From positions 1-36,961 of the forward strand of contig NZ_AXCW01000021.1 in NCBI RefSeq assembly GCF_000603945.1: a stretch of DNA of 36,961 nucleotides. The letters run 5' to 3'. Numbering within the stretch: the stretch's first letter is position 1; each line of letters opens with the position of its first letter. The notes under the pieces are model-generated. The model searched no databases. It saw only the letters and a program-made list of their open reading frames with translations, and was not told the DNA's origin. Position numbers and translations under genes: made by a program. Positions 1-8,486 of this stretch are shown one piece after another. The DNA is from Actinotalea ferrariae CF5-4. Its GTDB lineage: Bacteria > Actinomycetota > Actinomycetes > Actinomycetales > Cellulomonadaceae.

Positions 1-419
1 CGCCGGGCGCGGGCCCAGGCGACGGTCGCGGCGACGGCGGGGATGGTCGCCACGGCCACCGCCGCGCACGCGAGCACCTCGACGAGCACCGGCACGCCCA
101 TCACCGCGCCGGGCGAGAGCACGAGGCGCACGAGCAGGACGGCCAGCACGGCACCCGGGACGGCGACGAGGCCGTGCGGGACGTGGGCGAGGCCCGCCGT
201 CGGCCCGGTGCCCCAGAGCACGACGGCGGCGCCCAGGGCGCCGAGCAGCGCCGTGGGGGTGAGCAGGAGGTAGGCGGTCCAGACGGCGAAGCCCGCCCCG
301 CCCGGGTCGAGCGCCAGGACCAGCACGACGACGCCTGCGAGGAACAGCAGGAGGGAGCCGGCCGCCGCGCCCACACCCCAGGCGACCAGCAGCCGGGCGA
401 GGAGCTCGCGGGGGCTCAT
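1..419 (-). CDS. Multi-pass membrane protein, truncated by window edge
   Basis: An open frame starts with ATG at 419 and runs off the left edge after 139 codons without a stop. The product begins MSPRELLARLL and is almost entirely hydrophobic. About four membrane segments can be seen, at roughly residues 12-37, 46-70, 82-102 and 107-133, separated by short Gly/Pro/Ala-rich turns. I recognise no family. It is an integral membrane protein of unknown role. It lies 12 bases downstream of the DUF3817 gene on the same strand, so the two are probably co-transcribed. Codon use is like its neighbours (G/C at nearly every third position), which supports real coding. The C-terminus is missing. Confidence 0.72.
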   Translation of the reverse strand, partial: MSPRELLARLLVAWGVGAAAGSLLLFLAGVVVLVLALDPGGAGFAVWTAYLLLTPTALLGALGAAVVLWGTGPTAGLAHVPHGLVAVPGAVLAVLLVRLVLSPGAVMGVPVLVEVLACAAVAVATIPAVAATVAWARAR

Positions 420-431
420 CCGTCCGCCCTC

Positions 432-863
432 TCAGCGCGCCGGCGCGGCCGGCGGGCGCGCGGCGGTCCGCGAGGCCGGGCGGCCGGTGGCCACCTGCGC
501 CTCGCCGCTCGCGTGGATCCGTCGCTCGACGACGAAGGACAGGAAGGGGACGACGCCGGCCAGCACCATGGCCGTGAGCCGGCCGAAGCCCCAGCGCATG
601 GTCGACCACAGGTCGACGACCGTGACGAGGTACACGATGTAGACGAGGCCGTGGATCTGGGCGAACCACTCGTCGGCCCACTCCATGAGCGGCCCGCCGG
701 CCTGGAAGCCGTACTTCGCGACGAGCTCGACGGTGAAGATCAGCAGCGTCACACCGGTGACGAGCGCGAGCACGCGGTAGCGGCGCAGCGACGCCGTCGC
801 GCGCGTCGGCCAGGCGGTGCGCCCGCGCGGGGCCGTCGTGGTGGTCGTTCCCGGTGCGGCCAC
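432..863 (-). CDS. DUF3817-family membrane protein
   Basis: A protein of 143 residues. The centre matches the DUF3817 pattern of small actinobacterial and firmicute membrane proteins: RYRVLALVTG opening the first membrane segment, then KYGF, then a GLVYIVYLVTVVDLW segment, and finally GVVPFLSFVVERR. Three membrane segments are visible, followed by a polar Ala/Arg/Pro-rich tail. The biochemical function of the family is unknown. I place the start at GTG 863 because a strong purine-rich ribosome site (GAGAGGGAGG) sits six bases upstream. A longer frame from GTG 896 exists but has no such site. The gene is divergent from the ABC transporter and 12 bases upstream of the truncated membrane gene. 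Confidence 0.8.
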   Translation of the reverse strand: MAAPGTTTTTAPRGRTAWPTRATASLRRYRVLALVTGVTLLIFTVELVAKYGFQAGGPLMEWADEWFAQIHGLVYIVYLVTVVDLWSTMRWGFGRLTAMVLAGVVPFLSFVVERRIHASGEAQVATGRPASRTAARPPAAPAR

Positions 864-1004
864 GGCCGTCCTCCCTCTCGTGGGCCCGTCCCGCACCGCC
901 CTCGGCGCGCGGAGCCCCTGCGATTGTCCCCTACGCCCCGGCAGGTCCGCACGGGGCGGGACGCCGTGCCAGTCGCGTCACAGGGACGGGCGCCGGAAAT
1001 GGCG

Positions 1005-1043
1005 TCGACCGTGCCGGAGGGGCGTCGTACCGTTCTCAGAGTG
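1005..1043 (+). promoter_or_regulatory. Probable leaderless promoter of the ABC exporter operon
   Basis: TCGACC at 1005-1010 matches -35 at four of six positions. After a 17-base spacer comes TACCGT at 1028-1033, a TAnnnT -10 element. Seven bases later is the GTG start at 1041, so transcription would begin at or next to the start codon. No ribosome site lies at a useful distance. Confidence 0.5.
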
Positions 1044-2921
1044 CGTCCACTTCCTGAGACCGACCCGGGGACTCCCCCGCTGACGTCTGCGCCCGCCTAC
1101 CTGTGGTGGGTCGCGCGACGCCAGGGCTGGCTGCTGCTCGGCAGCTCGCTGCTCGCCGTCGCGAGCGCGGTCTCCCTCGCCGCCCTGCCGTTCCTGCTGG
1201 GCCGCGTCGTGGACACAGGTCTGGACGGCGGGCTGTCCCGCGACCTGCTCGTCGGCTGCCTGCTCATCCTCGGCGCCGGGCTCGTGCTCGCGCTGGGCAA
1301 CGTCGTCGGGCACGTCCTCGACGTGCACAACTGGCTGCGGGGCGCCTTCCGCACCAGCCAGCTCGTCGGGCACCACGTCACGCGCACGGGCGACGCGGTG
1401 ACGGCCGAGCTGCCGACCGGCGAGGTCGTGGCCACGGTCGCGAGCGACGCGCTCCGCGTGGGCGAGGTGTTCTACGTGACGGCCCGGTTCATCGGCGGGC
1501 TCGTCGCCTACCTCGTCGTCGCCGCGCTGCTGCTGGACAGCTCGGTCGTGCTGGGCGTCGCGGTCCTCGTGGGGCTGCCCACCGTCGCCGGGGCGCTGGC
1601 GCTCGTCGTCCGGCCGCTCCAGCGCCGGCAGGCGGAGCAGCGCGAGGCCGCCGGACGCCTGACGACCCTCGGGTCCGACACCGTCTCGGGCCTGCGGATC
1701 CTGCGCGGCATCGGTGGCGAGGACGTCTTCACCGCGCGCTACCGCGAGCAGTCCCAGCGCGTCCGGCACGCCGGGGTGCGGGTCGCCGGCACGCAGTCGC
1801 TCCTCGACGGCCTCCAGACCCTGCTGCCGGGCCTGTTCCTGGCGGGGGTCGTGTGGGTGGGCGCGCGCCTCGCGCTGGACGGGGAGATCACGGCGGGCCA
1901 GCTGGTCACGTTCTACGGCTACGCGGCGTTCCTCACCGAGCCCCTCACGGCCGCGACCCAGGCGGTCCACGTCCTCACGCGCGCCCTGGTCGGCGTGCGG
2001 AAGATCCTGCGGGTGCTGCGCGTGCCCGTCACCGGTGCGGAGCTGCCGCGACCGGACGGTGCGTCGTCCGCGGGGCTCGGCGGGGACCTCGTCGACGCGG
2101 TGTCCCAGGTCCTCGTGCGGCACGGCACCGTCACCGCGCTGGTCAGCGCGGACCCGGACGAGACGGCCCGCGTCGCCACGCGCTTGGGCCTGCTGGGCCG
2201 GGAGCACGCCGACGACGCCGCCCGGGTCACCCTCGGCGGCGTGGCCCTGGCGGACCTCGGCCTGGCCGAGGTGCGCCGGCGTGTCGTCGTCGCGGAGTCC
2301 ACGCCGCAGCTGTTCACGGGGCTGCTCCGCGAGGAGCTGGACCCCCGCGCGGCCGACGGCGTCCCCGACGGCCTGGTGCGGGCGCGCGAGGAGGTCGAGG
2401 CACGGCTCCTGGACGCGCTGCTCGCCGCGGACGGCCAGGACGTCCTGGACTCGGTACCGGACGGCCTGGACGGGGAGGTGGCCGAGAAGGGCCGGTCGCT
2501 GTCGGGCGGACAGCGGCAGCGGCTCGCCCTGGCCCGGGCCCTGCTGACCGAGGCCGAGGTCCTCGTCCTGGTCGAGCCCACCAGCGCGGTCGACGCCCAC
2601 ACCGAGGCGCGGATCGCGGCCCGGCTGGCACAGGTCCGGGCGGGGCGGACGACCGTCGTCGTCAGCGCCAGCCCGCTCGTGCTGGACCGGGTGGACGAGG
2701 TCGTCCTCGTCGCCGACGGCGTCGCGCGGGCCCGCGGGACGCACCGCGGCCTGCTGGACGGCGCGGCCGGTCCCGAGGCGGCGGCGCGCTACCGCGCCGT
2801 CGTCAGCCGCGCGGCCGCGGACGAGGGCACCGCCGGCACCGCCGCTGCCACCGGGACCGACACCACCACCGGCACCCCCACGACCCGAGAGGAGGCCCAC
2901 CGTGAAGCTGCCCGTCGCTGA
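1041..2921 (+). CDS. ABC exporter half-transporter, subunit with degenerate ATP site
   Basis: A 626-residue type I (exporter-fold) half transporter: a six-helix membrane domain at roughly residues 28-320, then a nucleotide-binding domain. The signature LSGGQRQR (about 487-494) is intact. The Walker A region (about 364-378, VTALVSADPDETARV) has lost the GxxGxGK[ST] loop and its lysine. In Walker B (about 507-512, VLVLVE) the magnesium aspartate is Val while the catalytic Glu remains. The H-loop histidine is replaced (VVVSASP). Bases 2902-2921 overlap the next gene, which encodes the complementary half, so the two should form a heterodimer with one working site. The substrate is unknown; multidrug or peptide/lipid export are family possibilities. 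I chose GTG 1041 (MRPLPETDPGTP) because relatives begin this way and a promoter lies immediately upstream. ATG 999 is the alternative. Confidence 0.85.
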   Translation: MRPLPETDPGTPPLTSAPAYLWWVARRQGWLLLGSSLLAVASAVSLAALPFLLGRVVDTGLDGGLSRDLLVGCLLILGAGLVLALGNVVGHVLDVHNWLRGAFRTSQLVGHHVTRTGDAVTAELPTGEVVATVASDALRVGEVFYVTARFIGGLVAYLVVAALLLDSSVVLGVAVLVGLPTVAGALALVVRPLQRRQAEQREAAGRLTTLGSDTVSGLRILRGIGGEDVFTARYREQSQRVRHAGVRVAGTQSLLDGLQTLLPGLFLAGVVWVGARLALDGEITAGQLVTFYGYAAFLTEPLTAATQAVHVLTRALVGVRKILRVLRVPVTGAELPRPDGASSAGLGGDLVDAVSQVLVRHGTVTALVSADPDETARVATRLGLLGREHADDAARVTLGGVALADLGLAEVRRRVVVAESTPQLFTGLLREELDPRAADGVPDGLVRAREEVEARLLDALLAADGQDVLDSVPDGLDGEVAEKGRSLSGGQRQRLALARALLTEAEVLVLVEPTSAVDAHTEARIAARLAQVRAGRTTVVVSASPLVLDRVDEVVLVADGVARARGTHRGLLDGAAGPEAAARYRAVVSRAAADEGTAGTAAATGTDTTTGTPTTREEAHREAARR

Positions 2922-4635
2922 CGCCGCCGCGCTGCGCGCGCACACCGGTCGGCTGCTGCGCCGGCACCGCCGGGGGCTGGGTCGCGTCCTGGGTCTGCAC
3001 GTCTCGGCGGCGGTCGCGGGGCTCGCCGGGCCCTGGCTGCTCGGGCTCATGGTCGACGCGGTGCGCCGCGGCGCGGACGGCTCCTTCGTGGACCAGGCCG
3101 TGCTCTTCCTCGTCGTCGCGGTCGTCCTCCAGGCCGGCCTCGTCCGGGCCGCGCAGCGGGCGTCGATGGTCCTCGGGGAGACGGTGTTCGCCGAGCTCCG
3201 GGAGGAGTTCGTCGCGACCGTCACCCGCCTGCCGCTGTCCGTCGTCGAGCGGGCCGGCACCGGCGACCTGGTCTCCCGCACGACGACCGACATCGACCGG
3301 GTCCAGCACACGGTCCGGTTCGGCGTGCCCCGCGTGCTCGTCACGTCGGCGACGATCACGCTCACCGTGGTCGCGGCCTTCGTCGTCGACTGGCGGGTGG
3401 CGGTGGCGCTCCTCGTGGGGACGCCGCTGCTCGTGCCGACGGTGCGGTGGTACCTGCGCCGCGCCGCCGCCGGGTACCTGCGCGAGTCCGCGTCCTACGC
3501 CCGACTCAACGGCACGATCACCGAGTCCGTCGAGGGCGCCCGCACGGTGGACGCCCTCGGCCTGGGCGCCCGCCGGCGGGCCCGCACGGACGCCGACCTG
3601 CGCGTGGCCTATTCGGCCGAGCAGTACACGCTGCGGCTGCGCACCGTCCTGTTCCCGGGTGTCGACCTGTCGTTCGTGCTGCCGATCGTCGGCGTGCTCG
3701 TGTGGGGCGCGTGGCTCATCGCGTCCGGGCACACCACGGTCGGGTCCGTCACGACGATCGCGCTGTACGCGGTGCAGCTCATGCAGCCGATCGGCGAGCT
3801 GATCTTCTGGCTCGACGAGGTCCAGGTGGGCTCGACCGCGCTCGCCCGGATCGTCGGGGTCGCCGACGTCGCGCCGGACCGTCGGGCCGGCGACGCGGAG
3901 CCGTCCGACGAGCACGTGGTCGCCGAGAAGGTGCGGTACGCGTACCGCGAGGGGCACGACGTGCTGCACGGCATCGACCTGGACCTCGCCGTCGGTGAGC
4001 GCCTGGCCGTCGTCGGGCCGTCGGGAGCCGGGAAGTCGACGCTCGGGCGGATGCTCGCGGGCATCCACCCGCCCACGGGTGGACGGGTGAGCGTCGGCGG
4101 GGTGCCCCTCGTGGACCTGCCGCTGGAGGACCTGCGCGGCCACGTCGCGCTGGTCACCCAGGAGCACCACGTCTTCGTGGGGACGATCGAGCAGAACCTG
4201 CGGCTCGCCCGCACGGACGCCGCGCCGGAGGACCTGCGCCGCGCCCTCGAGGCCGTCGACGCCTGGGAGTGGGTCGCGGCGCTGCCGGACGGCCTGGCGA
4301 CCGAGGTCGGGTCGGGCGGTGTCGCGCTCACGCCCGCGCAGGCGCAGCAGGTCGCGCTGGCGCGGCTCGTGCTCCTCGACCCGCACACGCTCGTGCTGGA
4401 CGAGGCGACGTCGTTGCTGGACCCGCGCGCGGCCCGGCACCTGGAGCGGTCGCTGTCGGCCGTGCTGGCAGGGCGGACCGTGGTGGCGATCGCCCACCGC
4501 CTGCACACGGCGCACGACGCCGACCGGGTCGCCGTCGTCGACGGCGGACGGATCACGGAGATCGGCTCGCACGACGAGCTCGTCGCGGCGGGCGGCGACT
4601 ACGCCGCACTGTGGCACTCCTGGCAGCGCGACTGA
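2902..4635 (+). CDS. ABC exporter half-transporter, subunit with intact ATP site
   Basis: A 577-residue exporter-type half transporter that partners the preceding gene. The membrane domain spans about residues 25-320 and the ATPase domain about 335-575. Walker A is complete (GPSGAGKST, 372-380), as are Walker B (LVLDE, 497-501) and the H-loop (AHR, His532). The ABC signature, however, is degraded to LTPAQAQQ (476-483). Together with the intact LSGGQ and ruined Walker A of its partner, this gives one canonical and one dead ATP site per heterodimer. The start is GTG 2902, 20 bases inside the upstream gene, with GAGAGGAGG just upstream, so translation is probably coupled. It is convergent with the SURF1 gene, 49 bases away. 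The substrate cannot be told from sequence. Confidence 0.88.
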   Translation: MKLPVADAAALRAHTGRLLRRHRRGLGRVLGLHVSAAVAGLAGPWLLGLMVDAVRRGADGSFVDQAVLFLVVAVVLQAGLVRAAQRASMVLGETVFAELREEFVATVTRLPLSVVERAGTGDLVSRTTTDIDRVQHTVRFGVPRVLVTSATITLTVVAAFVVDWRVAVALLVGTPLLVPTVRWYLRRAAAGYLRESASYARLNGTITESVEGARTVDALGLGARRRARTDADLRVAYSAEQYTLRLRTVLFPGVDLSFVLPIVGVLVWGAWLIASGHTTVGSVTTIALYAVQLMQPIGELIFWLDEVQVGSTALARIVGVADVAPDRRAGDAEPSDEHVVAEKVRYAYREGHDVLHGIDLDLAVGERLAVVGPSGAGKSTLGRMLAGIHPPTGGRVSVGGVPLVDLPLEDLRGHVALVTQEHHVFVGTIEQNLRLARTDAAPEDLRRALEAVDAWEWVAALPDGLATEVGSGGVALTPAQAQQVALARLVLLDPHTLVLDEATSLLDPRAARHLERSLSAVLAGRTVVAIAHRLHTAHDADRVAVVDGGRITEIGSHDELVAAGGDYAALWHSWQRD

Positions 4636-4684
4636 GCCGTCGAGGCACCGCGCCGCGCGTCGGCACGGCCGGTGGAGGTCGGGG

Positions 4685-5566
4685 TCAGGGCCCGGCGTCG
4701 CCGGTCCGCTCCTCCGCGTCGGCGCGGGCCTCGTCGCGGACCAGCCGGCTCCACAGCAGGACGGCGAACCCGCCGAAGATCCACCACTGCAGGGCGTAGG
4801 CGAGGTTCTGCAGGTTGAGGCCCCCACCGGGGAGGGTCGGCGGCGGCAGCCGGTCCAGACCCGCGTCCACCGGCTCGTCGACCACCAGGTAGCCGGTGTA
4901 CATCGGCCCGCCCCACAGGTTGACGAGCTGCCCGGGCGCGATGGCACCGACCTGCCCCTCGGGGAGGTCCGCACGCTCGAACGACTCCCCCGCCTGGAGG
5001 AAGCCCTGCAGGGTGACCTCACCGGCCGCGGGGTCCGGCGCCGCCGGCTCCGCGACCCAGCCGCGGACGACGGGCAGGACCCCCGTCCCGTCGCTCGCGA
5101 CGAAGCGGTCCAGGACGAGGAACCCGACGTCCCCCTCCGGGCCGATGCGGCCGGGCACCAGCAGGGTCTCCCCGTCGAAGCGGCCGGTCACCTCCACCTT
5201 CGTGCCGACGAGGTCGCCGGGGAAGGTCGCGCGCGGGGCCAGGACGTCGCCGAGCGGGGTCGCGGGCGCGTCCTGCTGCTGGGCGACGCGCGCCGCCTCG
5301 TTGATCTCCGCGCGCTGCACCGCCCGGTCGAGCTGCCACACGCCGAGCCGGGCGCAGACCGCGGCGATGGCGAGGAACACGAGGAGGAGGCCGAGCATCC
5401 GGGGGGTCAGGGCGGCACGGCGGAACATGGTCCCGGTGACGCGGATCGGCTCGGGCTCGAGGGCCTCGGTGGGCACCGGCCCGACGTCGGGCCCGGGCTG
5501 CGTCGCGCGGTCGGCGGCGGGCACGGCGGAGGCCTCGCCCGCGCGCTGGTGCACCTGCTCCGACAC
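4685..5566 (-). CDS. SURF1 family protein (cytochrome oxidase biogenesis)
   Basis: A 293-residue SURF1-family protein, thought to help assemble cytochrome c oxidase (haem a insertion in the better-studied members). The family layout is present: an N-terminal membrane segment at about 57-73, immediately followed by RLGVWQLDR; a periplasmic-side domain with the VTGRF and LPVVRGW strands; and a C-terminal segment reading LQNLAYALQWWIFG before a charged tail. The first 45 residues are a polar Ala/Pro/Glu extension. The start is GTG 5566: TAGCGT lies six bases upstream (leaderless pattern) and the same bases include GGAGG. GTG 5551 or the internal ATG before FRRAALTP cannot be excluded. No cytochrome oxidase genes are next to it. 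Confidence 0.85.
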   Translation of the reverse strand: MSEQVHQRAGEASAVPAADRATQPGPDVGPVPTEALEPEPIRVTGTMFRRAALTPRMLGLLLVFLAIAAVCARLGVWQLDRAVQRAEINEAARVAQQQDAPATPLGDVLAPRATFPGDLVGTKVEVTGRFDGETLLVPGRIGPEGDVGFLVLDRFVASDGTGVLPVVRGWVAEPAAPDPAAGEVTLQGFLQAGESFERADLPEGQVGAIAPGQLVNLWGGPMYTGYLVVDEPVDAGLDRLPPPTLPGGGLNLQNLAYALQWWIFGGFAVLLWSRLVRDEARADAEERTGDAGP

Positions 5567-5578
5567 GCCTCCACGCTA
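5564..5578 (-). promoter_or_regulatory. Leaderless -10 element before the SURF1 gene
   Basis: On the minus strand TAGCGT (5573-5578) is followed by six bases and then the GTG start codon, a spacing that would put the transcription start at the codon itself. No convincing -35 is seen. Confidence 0.4.
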
Positions 5579-5847
5579 CCCGCAGCGCGGGTCCGCACGG
5601 CCAGCCGCCCGACGGAGGACCCGACGGGGACGAGCGCCCGGAACAGCGACGTCGAACCATCGCGCCCACGACGCGGATGTGGTGGCATGGGCGTAGCGAC
5701 GCTCGTCACACCGCGCGTGCGACCCCCGGGCGAGCACACGAGGCGCAGCACCGACGCGGACAATCGTCCCATGTCTGTGCTGCGACGGGCGGGACGCTGC
5801 ACCTGCGGCGGCCCCGGTCGCCGTGACCTCGAGCGCTGGAGGAACGG

Positions 5848-8349
5848 ATGTCGTCAGATCGCGCCGTCGTCGACCACCCGACGAGCTGGCCCGCCCGCGA
5901 GGTGACCCCCCTGGACGACGCGACGCTGCGCCGCGTCGACGCCTGGTGGCGGGCGGCGAACTACCTGGCGGTCGGCCAGATCTACCTGCTGGACAACCCC
6001 CTCCTCGCGGAGCCGCTCCACCGCGACCACGTCAAGCCGCGCCTGCTGGGCCACTGGGGCACCACGCCCGGGCTGACCTTCCTCTACGCGCACCTCAACC
6101 GCGCCATCGCGGAGCGCGCCCAGTCGACCCTCTACGTCACCGGCCCCGGTCACGGCGGTCCCGGCCTGGTCGCCGCCGCCTACCTCGACGGCACCTACTC
6201 CGAGGTCTACACGGGCATCACGCAGGACTCCGAGGGCATGCGGAAGCTCTTCCGCCAGTTCTCCTTCCCCGGCGGCATCCCCAGCCACGTGGCCCCGGAG
6301 ACGCCCGGGTCGATCCACGAGGGCGGCGAGCTCGGCTACGCGCTCTCGCACGCGTACGGCGCGGCCTTCGACAACCCGGACCTCCTCGTGGCGGCCGTCG
6401 TCGGGGACGGCGAGGCCGAGACCGGGCCCCTGGCGACCAGCTGGCACTCGAACAAGTTCGTGGACCCGCTGAGCGACGGCGTCGTCCTGCCGATCCTGCA
6501 CCTCAACGGCTACAAGATCGCCAACCCGACGGTCCTCGCGCGCATCCCGGAGGACGAGCTGCTCGACCTCATGCGCGGCTACGGCCACACGCCGTACGTC
6601 GTGTCCGGCGGCTTCGACGACGAGGACGCGGACGTCGTGCACCGGCGCATGGCCGAGGTGCTCGACGAGGTGCTCAACCAGATCGCCGAGATCAAGCAGG
6701 CCGCCCGCGAGGGCCGTCTCACCGAGCGCCCCAAGTGGCCGATGATCATCCTGCGCACGCCGAAGGGCTGGACGTGCCCGCCGGTCATCGACGGCAAGCA
6801 GGTCGAGGACTCCTGGCGCTCCCACCAGGTGCCGCTGGCCAGCGCCCGCGACACCGACGAGCACCTGCAGGTCCTCGAGGGCTGGCTGCGGTCCTACCGT
6901 CCGGAGGAGCTGTTCGACGCGACGGGCCGCCTCGACGACGACATCGCGTCGCTGGCACCGATCGGCGACCTGCGGATGAGCGCGACGCCGCACGCCAACG
7001 GCGGCCTGCTCCTGCGGGACCTCCAGCTCCCGGACTTCCGGGACCACGCCGTCGACGTCCCCACCCCCGGGGCGACCATGGCCGAGGCGACCAAGGTGCT
7101 CGGCGAGTGGCTCGCCGGGGTCGTGGAACGCAACCCCGACAACTTCCGCATCGTCGGCCCCGACGAGACGGCGTCGAACCGTCTCCAGGCCGTGTTCGGC
7201 GTCACGGACAAGGTCTGGAACGCCGAGCTGCGCCCCGGCGACGACAACCTCGCCCGCGCCGGGCGGGTGCTGGAGATGCTCTCGGAGCACCAGTGCCAGG
7301 GCTGGCTCGAGGGCTACCTCCTGACGGGCCGCCACGGCCTGTTCAGCTGCTACGAGGCGTTCATCCACATCGTCGACTCGATGTTCAACCAGCACGCCAA
7401 GTGGCTGAAGGTCACGCGGGAGATCCCGTGGCGCCGGCCCATCGCCTCGCTCAACTACCTGCTCACCTCGCACGTGTGGCGGCAGGACCACAACGGCTTC
7501 TCCCACCAGGACCCCGGCTTCATCGACCACGTGGTCAACAAGAAGGCCGAGATCGTCCGGGTGTACCTGCCGCCGGACGCCAACACGCTGCTGGTCACCT
7601 ACGACCACTGCCTGCGCAGCCGGGACCTCGTCAACGTCGTCGTCGCCGGCAAGCAGCCCGCGCCCACCTTCCTGACGATGGACCAGGCCGTCGCGCACTG
7701 CGCCCGCGGGCTGGGCATCTGGGAGTGGGCCGGCACCGAGGAGCGCGGCGAGGACCCCGACGTCGTCCTGGCGTGCGCGGGAGACGTCCCGACGCTCGAG
7801 GTGCTGGCGGCGGCGGACCTGCTGCGGCGGCACCTGCCCGACCTCAACGTCCGGGTGGTCAACGTCGTCGACCTCATGCGGCTGCAGGACGAGCGGGAGC
7901 ACCCGCACGGCCTCAGCGACCGCGAGTTCGACACGATCTTCACCCCGGACAAGCCGATCCTCTTCGCCTACCACGGCTACCCGTGGCTGGTGCACCGGCT
8001 CACCTACCGCCGCACCGGCCACGCCAACCTGCACGTGCGCGGCTACAAGGAGGAGGGCACGACGACGACGCCGTTCGACATGGTCATGCTCAACGACCTC
8101 GACCGGTTCCGGCTCGTCATGGACGTCATCGACCGCGTCCCGCACCTGGGCACCCGGGCGGCGGAGCTGCGTCAGGAGATGGTCGACGCCCGGCTGCGCG
8201 CACGGGAGTGGACGCGCGAGCACGGCGAGGACATCCCGGAGGTCCGCGACTGGGTGTGGCCCGACGTCGGCGAGACGGGCACCGAGGTGGGCGGCCCGCA
8301 GGGCGGCCGGGTCTCGGGCGCCTCAGCCACCGGCGGGGACAACGAGTGA
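5848..8349 (+). CDS. xfp: Xylulose-5-phosphate / fructose-6-phosphate phosphoketolase
   Basis: An 833-residue thiamine-diphosphate enzyme that cleaves xylulose 5-phosphate (and in many members fructose 6-phosphate) with phosphate, giving acetyl phosphate plus glyceraldehyde 3-phosphate or erythrose 4-phosphate. The XFP hallmarks are all visible: GHWGTTPG near residue 70, GPGHGGPG, the diphosphate/Mg motif GDGEAETG (186-193) continuing into a TSWHSNKF block, and the C-terminal [15 protein letters not shown] region. Length is normal for the family (about 790-830). The ATG at 5848 has GGAGG six bases upstream. It is the first gene of a same-strand set with pta and ackA, which turn its acetyl phosphate into acetyl-CoA or acetate plus ATP. 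A hairpin lies between it and pta, so the downstream pair may have its own transcript. No convincing promoter is seen in the 281 bases before it. Confidence 0.96.
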   Translation: MSSDRAVVDHPTSWPAREVTPLDDATLRRVDAWWRAANYLAVGQIYLLDNPLLAEPLHRDHVKPRLLGHWGTTPGLTFLYAHLNRAIAERAQSTLYVTGPGHGGPGLVAAAYLDGTYSEVYTGITQDSEGMRKLFRQFSFPGGIPSHVAPETPGSIHEGGELGYALSHAYGAAFDNPDLLVAAVVGDGEAETGPLATSWHSNKFVDPLSDGVVLPILHLNGYKIANPTVLARIPEDELLDLMRGYGHTPYVVSGGFDDEDADVVHRRMAEVLDEVLNQIAEIKQAAREGRLTERPKWPMIILRTPKGWTCPPVIDGKQVEDSWRSHQVPLASARDTDEHLQVLEGWLRSYRPEELFDATGRLDDDIASLAPIGDLRMSATPHANGGLLLRDLQLPDFRDHAVDVPTPGATMAEATKVLGEWLAGVVERNPDNFRIVGPDETASNRLQAVFGVTDKVWNAELRPGDDNLARAGRVLEMLSEHQCQGWLEGYLLTGRHGLFSCYEAFIHIVDSMFNQHAKWLKVTREIPWRRPIASLNYLLTSHVWRQDHNGFSHQDPGFIDHVVNKKAEIVRVYLPPDANTLLVTYDHCLRSRDLVNVVVAGKQPAPTFLTMDQAVAHCARGLGIWEWAGTEERGEDPDVVLACAGDVPTLEVLAAADLLRRHLPDLNVRVVNVVDLMRLQDEREHPHGLSDREFDTIFTPDKPILFAYHGYPWLVHRLTYRRTGHANLHVRGYKEEGTTTTPFDMVMLNDLDRFRLVMDVIDRVPHLGTRAAELRQEMVDARLRAREWTREHGEDIPEVRDWVWPDVGETGTEVGGPQGGRVSGASATGGDNE

Positions 8350-8362
8350 CGGACCGCGTCGT

Positions 8363-8394
8363 CGGCGGGCCGGCCCTCCGGGGCCGGCCCGCCG
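8363..8394 (+). terminator. Strong GC hairpin after xfp
   Basis: Perfect 14-bp stem (8363-8376 with 8381-8394) around a four-base TCCG loop, 13 bases after the xfp stop. It has no T-run, as is usual for actinobacterial hairpin terminators. It may end the xfp transcript or partly attenuate read-through into pta. Confidence 0.65.
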
Positions 8395-8486
8395 GCGGCG
8401 TGGCGAGCCTCACTCCCCTGTGGCTGGCTCCCGGCACCCCCGGCTTGTGAAGATCGTCTGAGACACCGAGAACGAGGAGCGGACGC

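Noticed and set aside
999-1040. ATG 999 as start of the first ABC subunit
   Set aside because: The extra 14 residues are not typical. The interval carries a -35/-10 pair leading to GTG 1041, and MRPLPETDPGTP matches the usual opening of relatives.
978-3365. Long minus-strand open frame (795 codons) under the ABC exporter genes
   Set aside because: Composition is Arg/Gly/Ala/Asp-rich with no recognisable motif. It is antisense to well-supported ABC genes and arises from strong GC bias at third positions.
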